From Arthrobacter globiformis (lineage in GTDB: Bacteria > Actinomycetota > Actinomycetes > Actinomycetales > Micrococcaceae): DNA of 64,000 nucleotides. The notes beneath the pieces were generated by a model. It saw nothing but the letters and a program-made list of their open reading frames with translations, was not told the DNA's origin and did no database searches. This document shows, piece after piece, positions 9,486 to 20,832 of this stretch. The stretch is from contig NZ_JAUSZX010000001.1 in assembly GCF_030818015.1 (NCBI RefSeq), positions 3,720,001-3,784,000 of the forward strand. The letters are read 5' to 3'. Each line of letters opens with the position of its first letter. The first letter of the stretch is position 1. Made by a program: the position numbers and the translations under genes.

Positions 9486-11015
9486 CTAATTACTAAGCGT
9501 GCTGACTTTACCCCATATTTCGGGCAGGGCGTCGCAAATCCGCCCCGCCGTCAGCGGTCCGCCGGCTGCAGCCGCCGCTCCCGCGAGGCCGTGCAGGCTC
9601 GCCCCCATGGCGGCAATGGCCGCCCAGCGTTCGTCCGGATCGATGCCCATCCCCCGGAAGCGTCCGACGTCGGACCCCACCTGGGCGAGCAGCGCACCAA
9701 TGATTCCGGCCAGCACATCGCCGCTTCCGGCGGTGGCCAGCCAGGGCGTTCCCTCGGACTGGCTGTAGAAATCCTGGTACGGCGACGCCACCAGCGTGCT
9801 GGCGCCCTTCAGCAGCACTGTGGCCTCCGTCAGGCCGGCGGCGCGGCGCACGGCAGCGAGGGTGGAGGCGTCGACGGCCTCGCGGTCCAGGTCCGCGCCG
9901 AGTCGCTGCAGCAGGCTGGCCAGCTCGCCGGCGTGCGGAGTCAGCACCACCTGCGGGGCCAGCACGTCGGGCAGCACGGGCAGGGCGCCGGCGTCGGCAA
10001 CGGTGGGCAGGCCGGAGTCGACCGCGTCCCGGACGCGCTGCATCTCGTCCTCGTCCGTGCCGTCCATCCCGGAACCGACCAGCCAGGCCTGGACGTGGGT
10101 CTCTGCCGCGGTGCCGGTGCTGCAGACAACCTCGGGGCAGCTGTGGCGGATGAGGTCGGCAACCTCCGGCGGCCCGACGTAGCGAACCATCCCCACGCCC
10201 GCGGAGAGCGCCCCGCGGCAGGCGAGCACGGCGGCGCCGGGGTAGGCCGGGGATCCGGCCACCACTCCGAGGACGCCCCGCGAATACTTATGGGATCGCC
10301 GCGCGGGGCGCGGGAGCAAGGCGGCCAGGTCGGAGGCCTCCAGGCGTCGCATGGCGGGCCAAGGGAGTGAGTCCTCAATGCCGATCGGGACCACTACCAC
10401 CCGGCCGGCGAAATCCGCTCCCGGGTCCGCCAGCAGACCTGCCTTGGCCCCGCCGAACGTGACGGTGATGTCGGCGGGCAGCACCGGGCCGGCGGCCTCC
10501 CCGGTGTCCGCATCAACGCCGCTGGGCACGTCGCACGCCACCACGAGGCCGTGGGACCCTCCCGCCAGCCGCGACACGAGTTCCGCCGAGGCTCCCCGGA
10601 GTCCGCCCTGGGCGCCGGTTCCGAGCAGCGCGTCAATAACGACGTCGGCCCTGCCGGCCAGCGCTGCCAGCTCGCCGGCGTTAGCGTCAGTTAGCGTCAG
10701 CACCCGGCCACCGGCGCGCCGAAAGGCGGCCAGACCGTCCGGGTGAGCCGTGTCAGAGGCGAGGAACGCTGTCGTCCGCATTCCCCGTCCGGCGAGGTGC
10801 GCGGCAGCGAAGAGGCCGTCGCCGCCGTTGTTGCCCTTGCCGGCCAGGACGGCAACGCTGGAGCCGTACAGGCGGCGTCCGCGGCTGCGCAGCTCCGTGA
10901 TGGCGGCGCCGGCCATGCCGCGGGCCGCCCGCTGCATGAGAACAGCGCCCATACCTGAATCCAGCAGGGGCTTTTCAGCCTCCCTGATCTGGGTTCCGGT
11001 ATAGGCGCTGATCAT
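9486..11015 (-). CDS. nnr: Bifunctional NAD(P)H-hydrate epimerase / ADP-dependent dehydratase
   Basis: Repairs damaged NAD(P)HX. The N-terminal YjeF-N (epimerase) domain, about residues 1-220, shows VLAGKGNNGGDGL and VACDVPSGVDADTG. The C-terminal YjeF-C (ribokinase-like dehydratase) domain shows VVAGSPAYPGAAVLA, VLTPHAGE and the signature WLATAGSGDVLAGIIGALLA. The ATG at 11015 begins MISAYTGTQIREAE, the usual family start; an upstream in-frame extension to 11072 would run back into acpS. It follows acpS by 19 bp, so the two are probably co-transcribed, an arrangement seen in many actinobacteria. Confidence 0.93.
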   Translation of the reverse strand: MISAYTGTQIREAEKPLLDSGMGAVLMQRAARGMAGAAITELRSRGRRLYGSSVAVLAGKGNNGGDGLFAAAHLAGRGMRTTAFLASDTAHPDGLAAFRRAGGRVLTLTDANAGELAALAGRADVVIDALLGTGAQGGLRGASAELVSRLAGGSHGLVVACDVPSGVDADTGEAAGPVLPADITVTFGGAKAGLLADPGADFAGRVVVVPIGIEDSLPWPAMRRLEASDLAALLPRPARRSHKYSRGVLGVVAGSPAYPGAAVLACRGALSAGVGMVRYVGPPEVADLIRHSCPEVVCSTGTAAETHVQAWLVGSGMDGTDEDEMQRVRDAVDSGLPTVADAGALPVLPDVLAPQVVLTPHAGELASLLQRLGADLDREAVDASTLAAVRRAAGLTEATVLLKGASTLVASPYQDFYSQSEGTPWLATAGSGDVLAGIIGALLAQVGSDVGRFRGMGIDPDERWAAIAAMGASLHGLAGAAAAAGGPLTAGRICDALPEIWGKVSTLSN

Positions 11016-11034
11016 TTGGTCAGTCCGTCCGGGG

Positions 11035-11382
11035 TCAGCCCTCGGCCAGGACCGTGGCCGTGGCGATGCCACCGTCGTGGCTCATGGACAGGTGCCACCG
11101 CTTGACGCCTTTGGCTTCGGCAACAGCGAGCACCGTTCCCTTGACCTGGATCGTGGGGCCGTTCTGGTCCAACCCGATCCAGCAGTCCTGCCAGTTCATG
11201 CCGGCCGGCGCGCCCAGGACCTTGGCCACGGCTTCCTTGGCGGCAAACCGCGCCGCCAGGGAGCGGGTGTTCAGTTCCCGTTCGGCCGGCACAAACAGCC
11301 GGTCCCGCAGCCCCGGAGTGCGCTCCAGCTGCCGCCCGAAGCGCTCGATGTCCACTACGTCCACGCCGATGCCAACAATCAT
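11035..11382 (-). CDS. acpS: Holo-[acyl-carrier-protein] synthase
   Basis: Transfers 4'-phosphopantetheine from CoA to the acyl carrier protein Ser. The 115-residue protein starts [15 protein letters not shown], whose Asp binds Mg2+, and has the second signature [13 protein letters not shown] with the metal-binding Glu. [14 protein letters not shown] is the conserved C-terminal strand. The chosen ATG (11382) lies five bases after the glmS stop; a longer frame would overlap glmS. coaA, for CoA synthesis, lies a few kb away on the other strand. Confidence 0.95.
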   Translation of the reverse strand: MIVGIGVDVVDIERFGRQLERTPGLRDRLFVPAERELNTRSLAARFAAKEAVAKVLGAPAGMNWQDCWIGLDQNGPTIQVKGTVLAVAEAKGVKRWHLSMSHDGGIATATVLAEG

Positions 11383-11387
11383 GGGGC

Positions 11388-13280
<1,893 letters not shown>

Positions 13281-13333
13281 GGGTATAAGCCTAACTGGCT
13301 TTGCGGAGAACCGACGTCGGATGACGCTTCTTG

Positions 13334-13352
13334 GGGCCCGGCAACCGGGCCC
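13334..13352 (-). terminator. GC-rich hairpin after the signal peptidase gene
   Basis: An 8-bp perfect stem GGGCCCGG / CCGGGCCC with a 3-base loop, lying just past the minus-strand stop at 13359 and before the glmS start. There is no T run, so it would be a U-less actinobacterial-type terminator. Confidence 0.45.
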
Positions 13353-13358
13353 GCATGG

Positions 13359-13982
13359 TCACCCCGCCCGTCGCCGCCTCCGCACGCCCAGGACGATGAG
13401 CAGCACGCACTGGCCGACGAGGCCGGTAACGGCCAGCAGCATCCAGAGGTCGCGGTCCGCGCCGCCGAGTGCGCCAGTGAGATAGCCAACCAGCGGGATC
13501 GCATAAAGGGGCTTCCCCTTAATCTGGCGGGCATGGACTGGCACTCCGTCGTTGACGGTGGCGTTGTCGCCCTTCGTGACCAGGGTCCTCTCACCATCGT
13601 GCATGGCATTGAAGCCCACGATCCGGTGAGTCAGGACCTCCGGGCTGTCCGGGCTGGGTTGGTAGGTGACGATGTCGCCGTACTTCAGCTGGCTCATGGC
13701 CGCAGGTTTAACAACGAGGAACGCGCCGGCGGAATATGTCGGCGCCATGGAGTTTGTGGGCACTGTGTAGGTCCGCGACCCCGTGGCCTGGGGAATGACG
13801 ACGAGGGCCAAAGCTGCGAAGAGCAGGACAAAGAGAACTGCGAAGTTGGCCAGGCGCCCGGCTGCGGCGAAGCGTTTGCGGCGGCGTATTTCTAAGATCC
13901 GGGTGGCTGCTCCCCCGCCGCGCCTGCCGCCAAAGTCGCGGCCCGTCCGCTGCGGCACCTGCGGTGTGACTGCCTTTCCCAT
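13359..13982 (-). CDS. Signal peptidase I, Ser/His (SipW/ER-like) type
   Basis: A membrane peptidase removing signal peptides. A basic, Gly-rich N-terminus is followed by a transmembrane helix (about residues 40-62), the catalytic Ser in PTNSMAPTY, and a His in LTHRIVGFN where classical bacterial enzymes have Lys. This Ser-His pattern is the archaeal/ER/SipW class (S26B). A second hydrophobic helix and a poly-Arg end close the protein. I moved the start from a TTG at 13997 to the ATG at 13982, which has GAAGGG upstream. SipW-type enzymes often serve dedicated secreted substrates; none is adjacent here. Confidence 0.85.
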   Translation of the reverse strand: MGKAVTPQVPQRTGRDFGGRRGGGAATRILEIRRRKRFAAAGRLANFAVLFVLLFAALALVVIPQATGSRTYTVPTNSMAPTYSAGAFLVVKPAAMSQLKYGDIVTYQPSPDSPEVLTHRIVGFNAMHDGERTLVTKGDNATVNDGVPVHARQIKGKPLYAIPLVGYLTGALGGADRDLWMLLAVTGLVGQCVLLIVLGVRRRRRAG

Positions 13983-14128
13983 GTTGAGACCCTTCAAATT
14001 TGCGTCGGTTCTCCCTTTTCACTGAACAGTCCCGCGGCAGGCTCAGGAATCGGTAACGCATAGGGTCAAGATTCACTCAAGAATGGCTGCATTTCGCTCT
14101 CGGCGCCGGGAGGGGCAGAATCTCTAGG

Positions 14129-15094
14129 GTGACTTTGCAACGCAACGAAGCGAACGGAGAGGGTGTTTCCCCGTTCGTGGAGCTGGACCGGCAGACCTGG
14201 TCCCGGCTTTCGGCCCAGATGGAGCAGCCCCTTAATGAAGAGGACGTGCTGCGCCTTCGCGGGCTTGGTGACCCCTTGGACATCAGCGAGGTGCGCGAGG
14301 TTTACCTCCCCCTGTCCCGGCTGTTGCATCTGTACGTGGAAGCCGCCGGCCAGCTGCATGCCGCCACCACAACATTCCTTGGCGAGCAGACACAGCGCAC
14401 CCCGTTCGTGATCGGCGTCGCCGGTTCGGTTGCCGTGGGCAAGTCCACCATCTCGCGTGTTCTCCGCGAGATGCTGCGGCGCTGGCCAGGCACGCCGAAC
14501 GTCGAGCTCATCACCACCGACGGGTTCCTGTATCCGCTGGCGGAACTCAAGCGCCGGCAGCTGCTCGACCGCAAGGGCTTCCCTGAGTCCTACGACCGCC
14601 GCGCGCTGCTGCGCTTCGTGAGCGAAATCAAGGGCGGCGCGGAGGAGGTGCGGGCGCCCTGGTACTCGCACGTCACCTATGACATTGTCCCCGGCAAGGA
14701 AGTGGTGGTCCGGCGTCCGGACGTGCTCATTGTCGAGGGCCTGAATGTGCTGGCCCCCGCGCGGCCGCGGCACGACGGCCGCCAGGGGCTGGCGCTGAGT
14801 GACTTCTTCGACTTCTCCATCTATGTGGACGCCAAGACGTCGTACATCGAGGAATGGTACGTGGACCGGTTCCGCAAACTCCGTTCCACCGCCTTCGCTC
14901 AGCCCGAGTCCTACTTCCACCGCTATGCCACGCTGTCCGATGCCGAAGCCGAAGAGACGGCCCGCGACATCTGGAAGCGCATCAATGAACCAAACCTGGA
15001 GGAGAACGTGCTTCCCACGCGGGGACGGGCGCAGCTTGTGCTCACCAAGGAAGCGGACCATTCGGTCCGCAGGATGCTCCTGAGAAAGGTCTAG
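14129..15094 (+). CDS. coaA: Pantothenate kinase, type I
   Basis: Phosphorylates pantothenate, the committed step of CoA synthesis. The 321-residue protein has the P-loop [12 protein letters not shown] at about residues 97-108, TTDGFLYP, and the C-terminal [13 protein letters not shown] and [10 protein letters not shown] blocks typical of the PanK-I family. The start is GTG, with GGAGGGG upstream. It is divergent from the signal peptidase gene (146-bp gap) and is followed six bases later by the VanY-like gene. Confidence 0.95.
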   Translation: MTLQRNEANGEGVSPFVELDRQTWSRLSAQMEQPLNEEDVLRLRGLGDPLDISEVREVYLPLSRLLHLYVEAAGQLHAATTTFLGEQTQRTPFVIGVAGSVAVGKSTISRVLREMLRRWPGTPNVELITTDGFLYPLAELKRRQLLDRKGFPESYDRRALLRFVSEIKGGAEEVRAPWYSHVTYDIVPGKEVVVRRPDVLIVEGLNVLAPARPRHDGRQGLALSDFFDFSIYVDAKTSYIEEWYVDRFRKLRSTAFAQPESYFHRYATLSDAEAEETARDIWKRINEPNLEENVLPTRGRAQLVLTKEADHSVRRMLLRKV

Positions 15095-15099
15095 CACGC

Positions 15100-16098
15100 A
15101 TGTGTTGCAACTGCTCTCCAGAGCCTTCCGCTGACGCCCTGCCCGGGCCACCCCCCACCCGCCGCGCGGTGGCACGGCTGCTGATGACCGGCGCCGGTTT
15201 GTCGGCCCTCGCCGCCTGCACGCCCGGCCCAGCAGAACCAGGTTCCCCCGCAACCGGTTCGACGGCTTCGGGAACGGCATCGCAAACTGCTTCCGGCAAG
15301 GCCTCGCCGGTTCAGTCCGGGTCCGCAACCGGATCCGCGTCCGCCGGCAGCTCTGCCAAGGTGCCCGCCACTGCATCCCCGGCGTCCTCCGCTGCACCGT
15401 CGGCCAGCCCGTCCGCAAAGTCACCGTCGGCGACGGCGACGGCGACGACGACGGCAGCGGCAGCCCCGCCGTCGGCCGCTTCACGCCTGCCCAAGCAGTA
15501 CTCGCTGACCGCGCCCGCCAGCCCCTGGGTGATCGTCAATAAGCACCGCCCGCTCAAGCCGGCCAACTACGTCCCGGCCGATCTGGTCCAGCCGCGCGTG
15601 GCCCTCGCCGTCACCGGCGAGGCGGCGCAGCTGAACAGCACGACGGCGGCTGCCGCAGAACGGATGTTCGCCGCAGCAGCGGCGGACGGCGTTACCATGA
15701 CGCTGGCGAGCGGCTACCGTTCCTACGCGACGCAGACTGTCACGTACAACGGCTGGGTGAGCTCACAGGGGCGGGCCGCAGCGGACACCGCCTCGGCTCG
15801 GCCGGGCTATTCCGAACACCAGACAGGTTGGTCGTTCGACATCGGCGACGGCGGCGGAGCTTGCAGCTTCCAGCCCTGCTTCGCCGAGCAGCCGGCCGCC
15901 GCCTGGGCCAAGGCAAACGCGCACCGCTTCGGCTTTGTGGTTCGGTATCCGTGGATGCAGCACACCATCACCGGATACTTTTACGAGTCGTGGCACCTGC
16001 GGTACATCGGTGTGGAGGCGGCCACTGACATGCGGAAGCGCGGCATCGCCACCCTTGAGCAGTATTTCGGCCTGGCGGCCGCTCCCGGCTACCGCTGA
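15100..16098 (+). CDS. VanY-type D-Ala-D-Ala carboxypeptidase, predicted lipoprotein
   Basis: A predicted peptidoglycan-trimming zinc peptidase anchored outside the membrane. RR at residues 21-22, a short hydrophobic stretch and the lipobox LAAC (Cys40) suggest a Tat-like lipoprotein signal. A disordered Ser/Ala/Pro/Thr-rich spacer covers residues 41-130. The catalytic domain has SGYRSY, SEHQTGWSFDIGD (zinc His and Asp) and ESWHLRYIG (catalytic Glu and zinc His), as in M15B peptidases. AAAGG lies before the ATG. The substrate is inferred from family only; it could also be an endopeptidase. Confidence 0.88.
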   Translation: MCCNCSPEPSADALPGPPPTRRAVARLLMTGAGLSALAACTPGPAEPGSPATGSTASGTASQTASGKASPVQSGSATGSASAGSSAKVPATASPASSAAPSASPSAKSPSATATATTTAAAAPPSAASRLPKQYSLTAPASPWVIVNKHRPLKPANYVPADLVQPRVALAVTGEAAQLNSTTAAAAERMFAAAAADGVTMTLASGYRSYATQTVTYNGWVSSQGRAAADTASARPGYSEHQTGWSFDIGDGGGACSFQPCFAEQPAAAWAKANAHRFGFVVRYPWMQHTITGYFYESWHLRYIGVEAATDMRKRGIATLEQYFGLAAAPGYR

Positions 16099-16171
16099 CG
16101 CTGGTGCGCCGTTGCCTGCGCGCCGTTGGCCGGTCAACGTCCCGTAAACGGGGTGCGGTAGTTTGGTTGGC

Positions 16172-16579
16172 ATGCTTAGTGGATTCAAGAAGTTCATTCT
16201 CAAGGGAAACGTCATTGACCTGGCCGTGGCGGTGGTCATCGGATCGGCGTTCAGCGCCGTGGTGGATGCGCTGGTCAAGAGCGTCCTGATGCCGCTGATC
16301 TCGTTGCTGGTCGGAGAGCCGAACTTTGATGATTTCCTGGCGTTCGGCGACGTGCGGTTCGGCGTGCTGCTCACCGCGGTGGTCAATTTCCTCCTGGTTG
16401 CCTCTGCGCTCTACTTCGTCATCGTCGCCCCGATGAACCGGCTGATCGAGCACCGCAACCGCAAGCTGGGGATCGGGCAGGACACGAAGAAGGAAGCTGC
16501 CGAGGATCCGCAGATCGCCCTACTCAAGGAAATCCGCGACGCCCTGCAGAACCAGAACCAAAACCAGGGCGCCAGATAG
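16172..16579 (+). CDS. mscL: Large-conductance mechanosensitive channel
   Basis: Opens under membrane tension to release solutes on osmotic downshock. The 135-residue protein has the N-terminal amphipathic LSGFKKFILKGN, TM1 DLAVAVVIGSAFSAVVDAL with the pore-constriction pattern, TM2 FLLVASALYFVIVAPMN, and a cytoplasmic helix ending in Gln/Asn-rich residues. The ATG at 16172 is preferred to an in-frame TTG nine bases earlier, although no strong ribosome binding site is visible for either. It ends just before a strong hairpin terminator. Confidence 0.95.
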   Translation: MLSGFKKFILKGNVIDLAVAVVIGSAFSAVVDALVKSVLMPLISLLVGEPNFDDFLAFGDVRFGVLLTAVVNFLLVASALYFVIVAPMNRLIEHRNRKLGIGQDTKKEAAEDPQIALLKEIRDALQNQNQNQGAR

Positions 16580-16639
16580 CGCTGACGCCAAGGGCCAGCG
16601 CCGGCCAGCAAGCGCCGCCGGCAACCAAGGCCAGCGAAA

Positions 16640-16676
16640 AAAGCAGCCCGCCTCCGTCAGGGAGGCGGGCTGCTTT
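16640..16676. terminator. Bidirectional intrinsic terminator between mscL and glmM
   Basis: A perfect 16-bp stem (AAAGCAGCCCGCCTCC and its complement) with a 5-base loop. An A run precedes it and TTT follows it, so it can serve mscL on the plus strand and glmM on the minus strand, which converge here. Confidence 0.9.
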
Positions 16677-16692
16677 GCAGTCAGTGCGAAAC

Positions 16693-18054
16693 TCAGTCGC
16701 CGACGAGTTGCAGTGCCAGCTGGGTCTTCACAACCTGGGCGAGGCGTTCGGCAATGGCCTGGGCGGTCTGCTGATCCGCGGCTTCGACCATGACGCGCAC
16801 AACGGGCTCGGTGCCGGAGGGGCGCAGGAGCACCCGGCCGGTGTCACCCAGCTCGGCTTCGGCTGCCTTCACGGCTGCGGCCAGGGTCCCGTCTCCGCCG
16901 ACCCGGCTCCGGTCCACGTCCTTCACGTTGATGAGGACCTGCGGCAGCTTGGTCATGATCGTGGCAAGTTCCTTGAGGGGGCGGCCCGTCAGCGCAACCT
17001 GTGCTGCCAGCTGCAGGCCTGTCAGCACGCCGTCGCCCGTGGTGGCGTAGTCGGCGAGGATCACGTGGCCGGACTGTTCGCCGCCCAGGTTGAAGCCGCC
17101 GTCGCGCATTTGCTCCAAAACGTAGCGGTCCCCCACACCCGTCTCGCGGATAGCAATGCCCGCGTCGCGGAGGGCGATCTTGAGGCCGAGGTTGCTCATC
17201 ACGGTGGCCACGAGGACGTTGTCCGTGAGCTTGCCGGCTTTCTTGAGGGCCACCGCGAGGATGGCCATGATCTGGTCGCCGTCCACCTCGTTGCCTTCGT
17301 GGTCCACGGCCAGGCAGCGGTCGGCGTCGCCATCGTGGGCAATGCCGAGGTCGGCGCTGTGCTCCACCACGGCCGCCTTGAGCGGGCCGAGGTGGGTGGA
17401 GCCCACGCCTTCGTTGATGTTCAGGCCGTCCGGCTCGGCGCCAATGACGACGACGTCAGCGCCGGCGTCCTTGAAGACCTGGGGGGAACAGCCGCTGGCG
17501 GCGCCGTGCGCGCAGTCGAGGACCACTTTGAGGCCGTGGAGGTTGTGCGGGAGGGTTCCCAGGAGGTGGACGATGTAGCGGTCCTCGGCGTCGGAGAAAC
17601 GCTGGATGCGGCCCACCTCGCCGCCCACCGGGCGGACGGGCTCCTTGCCCATCTGGGCCTCGATGGCGTCCTCCACCTCGTCGGGGAGCTTCTGGCCACC
17701 GCGGGCAAAGAACTTGATCCCGTTGTCGGGAGCCGGGTTGTGCGAGGCGGAGATCATGACGCCAAAGTCAGCGTTCAGGTCTGCCACGAGGTAGGCGGCG
17801 GCGGGAGTGGGCAGGACGCCGGCGTCATAGACGTCGATTCCGGAGCTGGAAAGCCCGGCCTCCACGGCTGCCGCGATGAACTCGCCGCTTGCGCGAGGGT
17901 CCCTCGCCACCACGGCGCGCGGCCGCGAACCTTCGCTGGTGCGTTCATGGCCAAGCACGACGGCGGCGGCCTGGGCCAGCTGCAATGCGAGCTCGGCAGT
18001 CAGCAGGCCGTTCGCCAGGCCACGGACACCGTCTGTTCCAAATAATGTAGACAT
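16693..18054 (-). CDS. glmM: Phosphoglucosamine mutase
   Basis: Interconverts glucosamine 6-phosphate and glucosamine 1-phosphate on the way to UDP-GlcNAc. The start is the ATG at 18054 ([12 protein letters not shown]), the family N-terminus; the frame remains open upstream but without homology. The phospho-Ser loop ISASHNP, the metal loop DGDADR, the sugar loop GGEQSGH and the phosphate loop RPSGTEP are all present in order. It is 453 residues, normal for the family. It follows rplM-rpsI, an order common in actinobacteria. Confidence 0.97.
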   Translation of the reverse strand: MSTLFGTDGVRGLANGLLTAELALQLAQAAAVVLGHERTSEGSRPRAVVARDPRASGEFIAAAVEAGLSSSGIDVYDAGVLPTPAAAYLVADLNADFGVMISASHNPAPDNGIKFFARGGQKLPDEVEDAIEAQMGKEPVRPVGGEVGRIQRFSDAEDRYIVHLLGTLPHNLHGLKVVLDCAHGAASGCSPQVFKDAGADVVVIGAEPDGLNINEGVGSTHLGPLKAAVVEHSADLGIAHDGDADRCLAVDHEGNEVDGDQIMAILAVALKKAGKLTDNVLVATVMSNLGLKIALRDAGIAIRETGVGDRYVLEQMRDGGFNLGGEQSGHVILADYATTGDGVLTGLQLAAQVALTGRPLKELATIMTKLPQVLINVKDVDRSRVGGDGTLAAAVKAAEAELGDTGRVLLRPSGTEPVVRVMVEAADQQTAQAIAERLAQVVKTQLALQLVGD

Positions 18055-18188
18055 CGGGTCAAGTTTAGACGATTCAGGTGCCCGTACCTGTCTTGAACCC
18101 AACCTGAGCGGCGTCCGTGACGGGCGTTGCGGACGTTTCCCCTGCTCACCGGCACTGCCCGTGCTGTAACCGGGCTTAACGGCAGAAG

Positions 18189-18214
18189 CCCGCCCCGCCA
18201 AATGGCGGAACGGG
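18189..18214 (-). terminator. Hairpin terminator after rpsI
   Basis: An 11-bp stem (two G-U pairs) with a 4-base loop lies 36-61 bp past the rpsI stop and before the glmM start. The minus-strand transcript continues with CTTCTG, so the U tract is weak. Confidence 0.5.
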
Positions 18215-18249
18215 ATTCTGGCCAGCACCTTGCGGTGCCGTAAGCGCGA

Positions 18250-18756
18250 TTAGCGCTTGGAGTACTGCTGAGCCTTGCGTGCCTTCTTGAGACCGGCCTT
18301 CTTACGCTCGATGACGCGGGCGTCACGGGTGAGGTAGCCGGCCTTCTTCAGGGTGGCGCGGTTGTTCTCGACGTCGATCTCGTTCAGCGAACGGGCGATA
18401 CCGAGGCGCAGTGCACCGGCCTGGCCGGAGGGGCCACCGCCGTGGATGCGGGCGATGACGTCGTAGGCGCCTTCGAGATCGAGGATCTTGAAGGGCTCGT
18501 TGACGTCCTGCTGGTGCAGCTTGTTCGGGAAGTAGTTCGACAGCTCGCGGCCGTTGATGATCCACTTGCCGGAGCCCGGCACAACGCGAACGCGTGCAAC
18601 GGCTTCCTTGCGGCGGCCAACAGCTGCGCCGGCAACGGTCAGTGCCGGGCGCTCCTTCTTCGGGGCAGCCTCAGCGGCGCTGCTTTCCGAGGTGTAGCTG
18701 GTCAGGTTTTCCTCAGCCTCAACGGCTTCGGTGGTCAGTTCATCGTTCTGAGCCAC
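18250..18756 (-). CDS. rpsI: 30S ribosomal protein S9
   Basis: Small-subunit protein whose C-terminal tail reaches the P-site t[20 protein letters not shown] opens the conserved domain near residue 46, and the basic tail ends in QQYSKR as required. About 45 acidic, low-complexity residues precede the core, longer than in E. coli. The start is GTG with AAGGAGAACC. It is 36 bp downstream of rplM, the usual L13-S9 pair. Confidence 0.98.
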   Translation of the reverse strand: MAQNDELTTEAVEAEENLTSYTSESSAAEAAPKKERPALTVAGAAVGRRKEAVARVRVVPGSGKWIINGRELSNYFPNKLHQQDVNEPFKILDLEGAYDVIARIHGGGPSGQAGALRLGIARSLNEIDVENNRATLKKAGYLTRDARVIERKKAGLKKARKAQQYSKR

Positions 18757-18792
18757 GGTTCTCCTTGTAGATAAAAGTGTTGGTGGCCAGGA

Positions 18793-19236
18793 CTACTGGG
18801 CGACCTGGGTGATTTCGAAAGTCTTGGGCTGCTGGGCTGCGTGGGGGTGCTCGGCGCCACGGTAGACCTTCAGCTTGCTCAACTGCTGGGCAGCGAGGGA
18901 GTTCTTCGGGAGCATGCCCTTGATGGCCTTCTCAACGGCGCGGACCGGGTTGGACTCAAGCAGTTCCGCGTAGTTGACGGAGGTCAGGCCGCCCGGGAAA
19001 CCGGAGTGGCGGTATGCGCGCTTCTGCTCCAGCTTGGCGCCGGTGAGGGCAACCTTTTCAGCGTTGATGATGATGACGAAGTCGCCCATGTCCATGTGGG
19101 ACGCAAAGGTCGGCTTGTGCTTTCCGCGCAGCAGTGTTGCGGTCTGGCTGGCAAGACGACCCAGGACAACGTCGGTGGCGTCAATGACGTGCCACTGGCG
19201 GTTGATATCGCCGGGCTTCGGGGTGTACGTACGCAC
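18793..19236 (-). CDS. rplM: 50S ribosomal protein L13
   Basis: Early-assembly large-subunit protein of 147 residues. [27 protein letters not shown] and the C-terminal [16 protein letters not shown] are family signatures. First gene of the rplM-rpsI pair; the tad locus diverges from it on the other strand. Confidence 0.98.
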   Translation of the reverse strand: MRTYTPKPGDINRQWHVIDATDVVLGRLASQTATLLRGKHKPTFASHMDMGDFVIIINAEKVALTGAKLEQKRAYRHSGFPGGLTSVNYAELLESNPVRAVEKAIKGMLPKNSLAAQQLSKLKVYRGAEHPHAAQQPKTFEITQVAQ

Positions 19237-19539
19237 GGTGTTTGCCTCGTTCTTGTTCTGGCGTTCTTGTTTTAGGCGTCACGCGGGGTGCGCCTACTAT
19301 CTATGCGCGACCGGAACAGAGGTGAGGGCTCTATGGACCAGTTATCCCCTAGTCCCGAAAATGCCCGTTGGGTAGCGATCCTGCAACTGGATCCCCAAGC
19401 GGGCACGCATCATCGAGAAAGGACACGCACAACGACTACCAAGAATAGCGCGAACCGGAGGCCCGGGTCAAAATGGGGTATCCGGTGGCGGGGGCTTGGG
19501 GTCCTGCGCAGCGCCGGGCCCTTCCATCCAGGAGTCCTT
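19237..19539. other. Divergent gap between rplM and the tad prepilin peptidase
   Basis: About 300 bp with no convincing gene; a plus-strand open frame crosses it, but it lacks homology and is out-competed by the GTG at 19540. It must contain the rplM promoter (minus) and the tad promoter (plus). An extended imperfect hairpin lies at 19363-19404. I could not place -10/-35 boxes with confidence. Confidence 0.6.
19363..19404. promoter_or_regulatory. Two-level stem-loop upstream of rplM and tadV
   Basis: The outer stem GCCCGTTGGG pairs with CCCAAGCGGGC (one bulged C) and the inner stem GATCC pairs with GGATC around a 7-base loop. It lies about 127 nt upstream of rplM on the minus strand and about 136 nt upstream of tadV on the plus strand. 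It could be a ribosomal-protein leader or a tad leader; the role is inference. Confidence 0.4.
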
Positions 19540-20205
19540 GTGTCTTCAGCAGGTATCGCCGCCAGTGCCGGGCCGTTCTTTGCCGTTGCCATCGGACTCC
19601 TTGGCATTCTACTGAGCCCACTTGCTGAACTCCTCATCGCCCTCACCCTCCCCCGCCTCGGCGGACTGCCGGGCGTACGGGCCAGGATTACGACGTCGTC
19701 ACTCACCGGAGCGCTCTTCGCCGCCCTTGCGCTGCGGTTCGGAATGGAGTGGTCACTGCCGGCTTTTCTTCTGCTGGCCGTCCTCGGCGTGCAACTGGCA
19801 CGTATTGATGTGGCGCACCATTTGCTGCCGAATCCCCTCGTGCTAACGCTGCTGGTGGCCGGCCTGGCACTCCTCTTCCTGGGCAGCTCCGTCACCGCAG
19901 AGTGGGCCGAACTGCTCCGCGCGGCGGCAGGGGCCGCCGTCCTGTTCGTTGTTTTCCTGATCTTGGCCCTGATTTCGCCTAACGGCATCGGCATGGGCGA
20001 CGTCAAGCTTGCCGCTCCGCTGGGCCTTTACCTGGGTTACTTGGGGTGGAGCCAGCTGTTCTACGGCGGAGCACTCGGCTTCGTACTGGGCGGGATTTTG
20101 TCCGTCGTTTTGATTAGGCTAAAACACGCCAATTTGCACTCGGAAGTTGCTTTTGGCCCGTCGATGCTGGCCGCTGCCCTGGGCACTGTTTTGTTGGCAT
20201 CCTAA
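19540..20205 (+). CDS. tadV: Prepilin peptidase, TadV/CpaA-like (A24 family)
   Basis: Aspartic membrane protease expected to process the Flp pilin and TadE/G pseudopilins. It is a 221-residue, multi-helix membrane protein. The two catalytic aspartates are visible: Asp90 in ARIDVAHHLLPN and Asp154 in the GxGD motif GMGDVKL. The frame stays open for 84 codons upstream, but I start at the GTG at 19540 because AGGAG lies five bases before it and the upstream residues are not membrane-like. It is separated from the pilin gene by the decayed tadZ-tadC segment. Confidence 0.88.
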   Translation: MSSAGIAASAGPFFAVAIGLLGILLSPLAELLIALTLPRLGGLPGVRARITTSSLTGALFAALALRFGMEWSLPAFLLLAVLGVQLARIDVAHHLLPNPLVLTLLVAGLALLFLGSSVTAEWAELLRAAAGAAVLFVVFLILALISPNGIGMGDVKLAAPLGLYLGYLGWSQLFYGGALGFVLGGILSVVLIRLKHANLHSEVAFGPSMLAAALGTVLLAS

Positions 20206-20246
20206 AACCGGATTACTGGTTAAACGTTGAATTTACCACCCGCACT

Positions 20247-20271
20247 CTTGATGATTTCTTGATCATCCAAG
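20247..20271. other. Imperfect inverted repeat after tadV
   Basis: CTTGATGAT pairs with ATCATCCAAG with one bulge, in an AT-rich stretch 41 bp after the tadV stop. It lacks a T run; it may be a weak terminator or a relic of the rearrangement that created the following pseudogenes. Confidence 0.3.
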
Positions 20272-20363
20272 TAGTACGGACATCGCGACCTTCTTAATCT
20301 CAGTATCTGCTTGCAGGGAATACTTATATTGGCCGGATAAAGCCGGGTAGAAGTACGCATTGT

Positions 20364-20817
20364 TGCCTTAATCTCGCCGTCGGCTTTGGCAAGGCGGCCA
20401 GTGGTGACCGTGGACCTGGACCTGCAGTTCTGCGATGTTGCCAGCCGGGCTGATGCTGGATCCGGAACACACCATCACCGACGCCGTCGTGGGCGCCGCC
20501 AGCCAGGACTCCATGGTTTTGAAGGCGTACCTCGCCGTCCACCCCGCCGGGATCTATGCCCTCTGTGCGCCGAGGAACCCGATCGAGATGGAAAGGATTT
20601 CCGACGAACAGGTCAGCCGGCTCCTGAGCCAACTTCACGAGGTATCCACTACGTCGTGGTGGATACTGCACCTGGACTCAGTGAATACGTCCTGGCCACG
20701 CTGGAGCAGGCCACTGGTGCCGTCTGGATCTGCGGTATGGACATTCCCAGTATTCGGGCTCTCAGGACAGGCTTCCAGATCCTGGCCGCACTCGGACTGC
20801 TCCCGGAGAAACGGCAC
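20364..20817 (+). pseudogene. Frameshifted remnant of a second tadZ/cpaE
   Basis: Pieces of a TadZ ATPase are readable in three frames. NLAVGFGKAA (20370-20399) matches NLAVGLGQLA of the intact gene; VTVDLDLQFCDVAS follows in another frame; LDPEHTITDAVVGAASQD through RISDEQVSRLLSQL is in a third; and YVVVDTAPGLSEYVLATLEQ to LLPEKRH returns to the second frame. At least three frameshifts are needed. The 5' part, including the Walker A motif KGGVGKTT, is missing, and homology stops at the codon for His at 20815-20817. The intact paralogue is at 24447-25640. Confidence 0.88.
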
Positions 20818-20832
20818 GCCAACCAGCGCATC

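Noticed and set aside
14066..15484. 472-codon minus-strand frame opposite coaA
   Set aside because: Runs through the complete antisense of pantothenate kinase and the start of the VanY gene; no recognisable domain.
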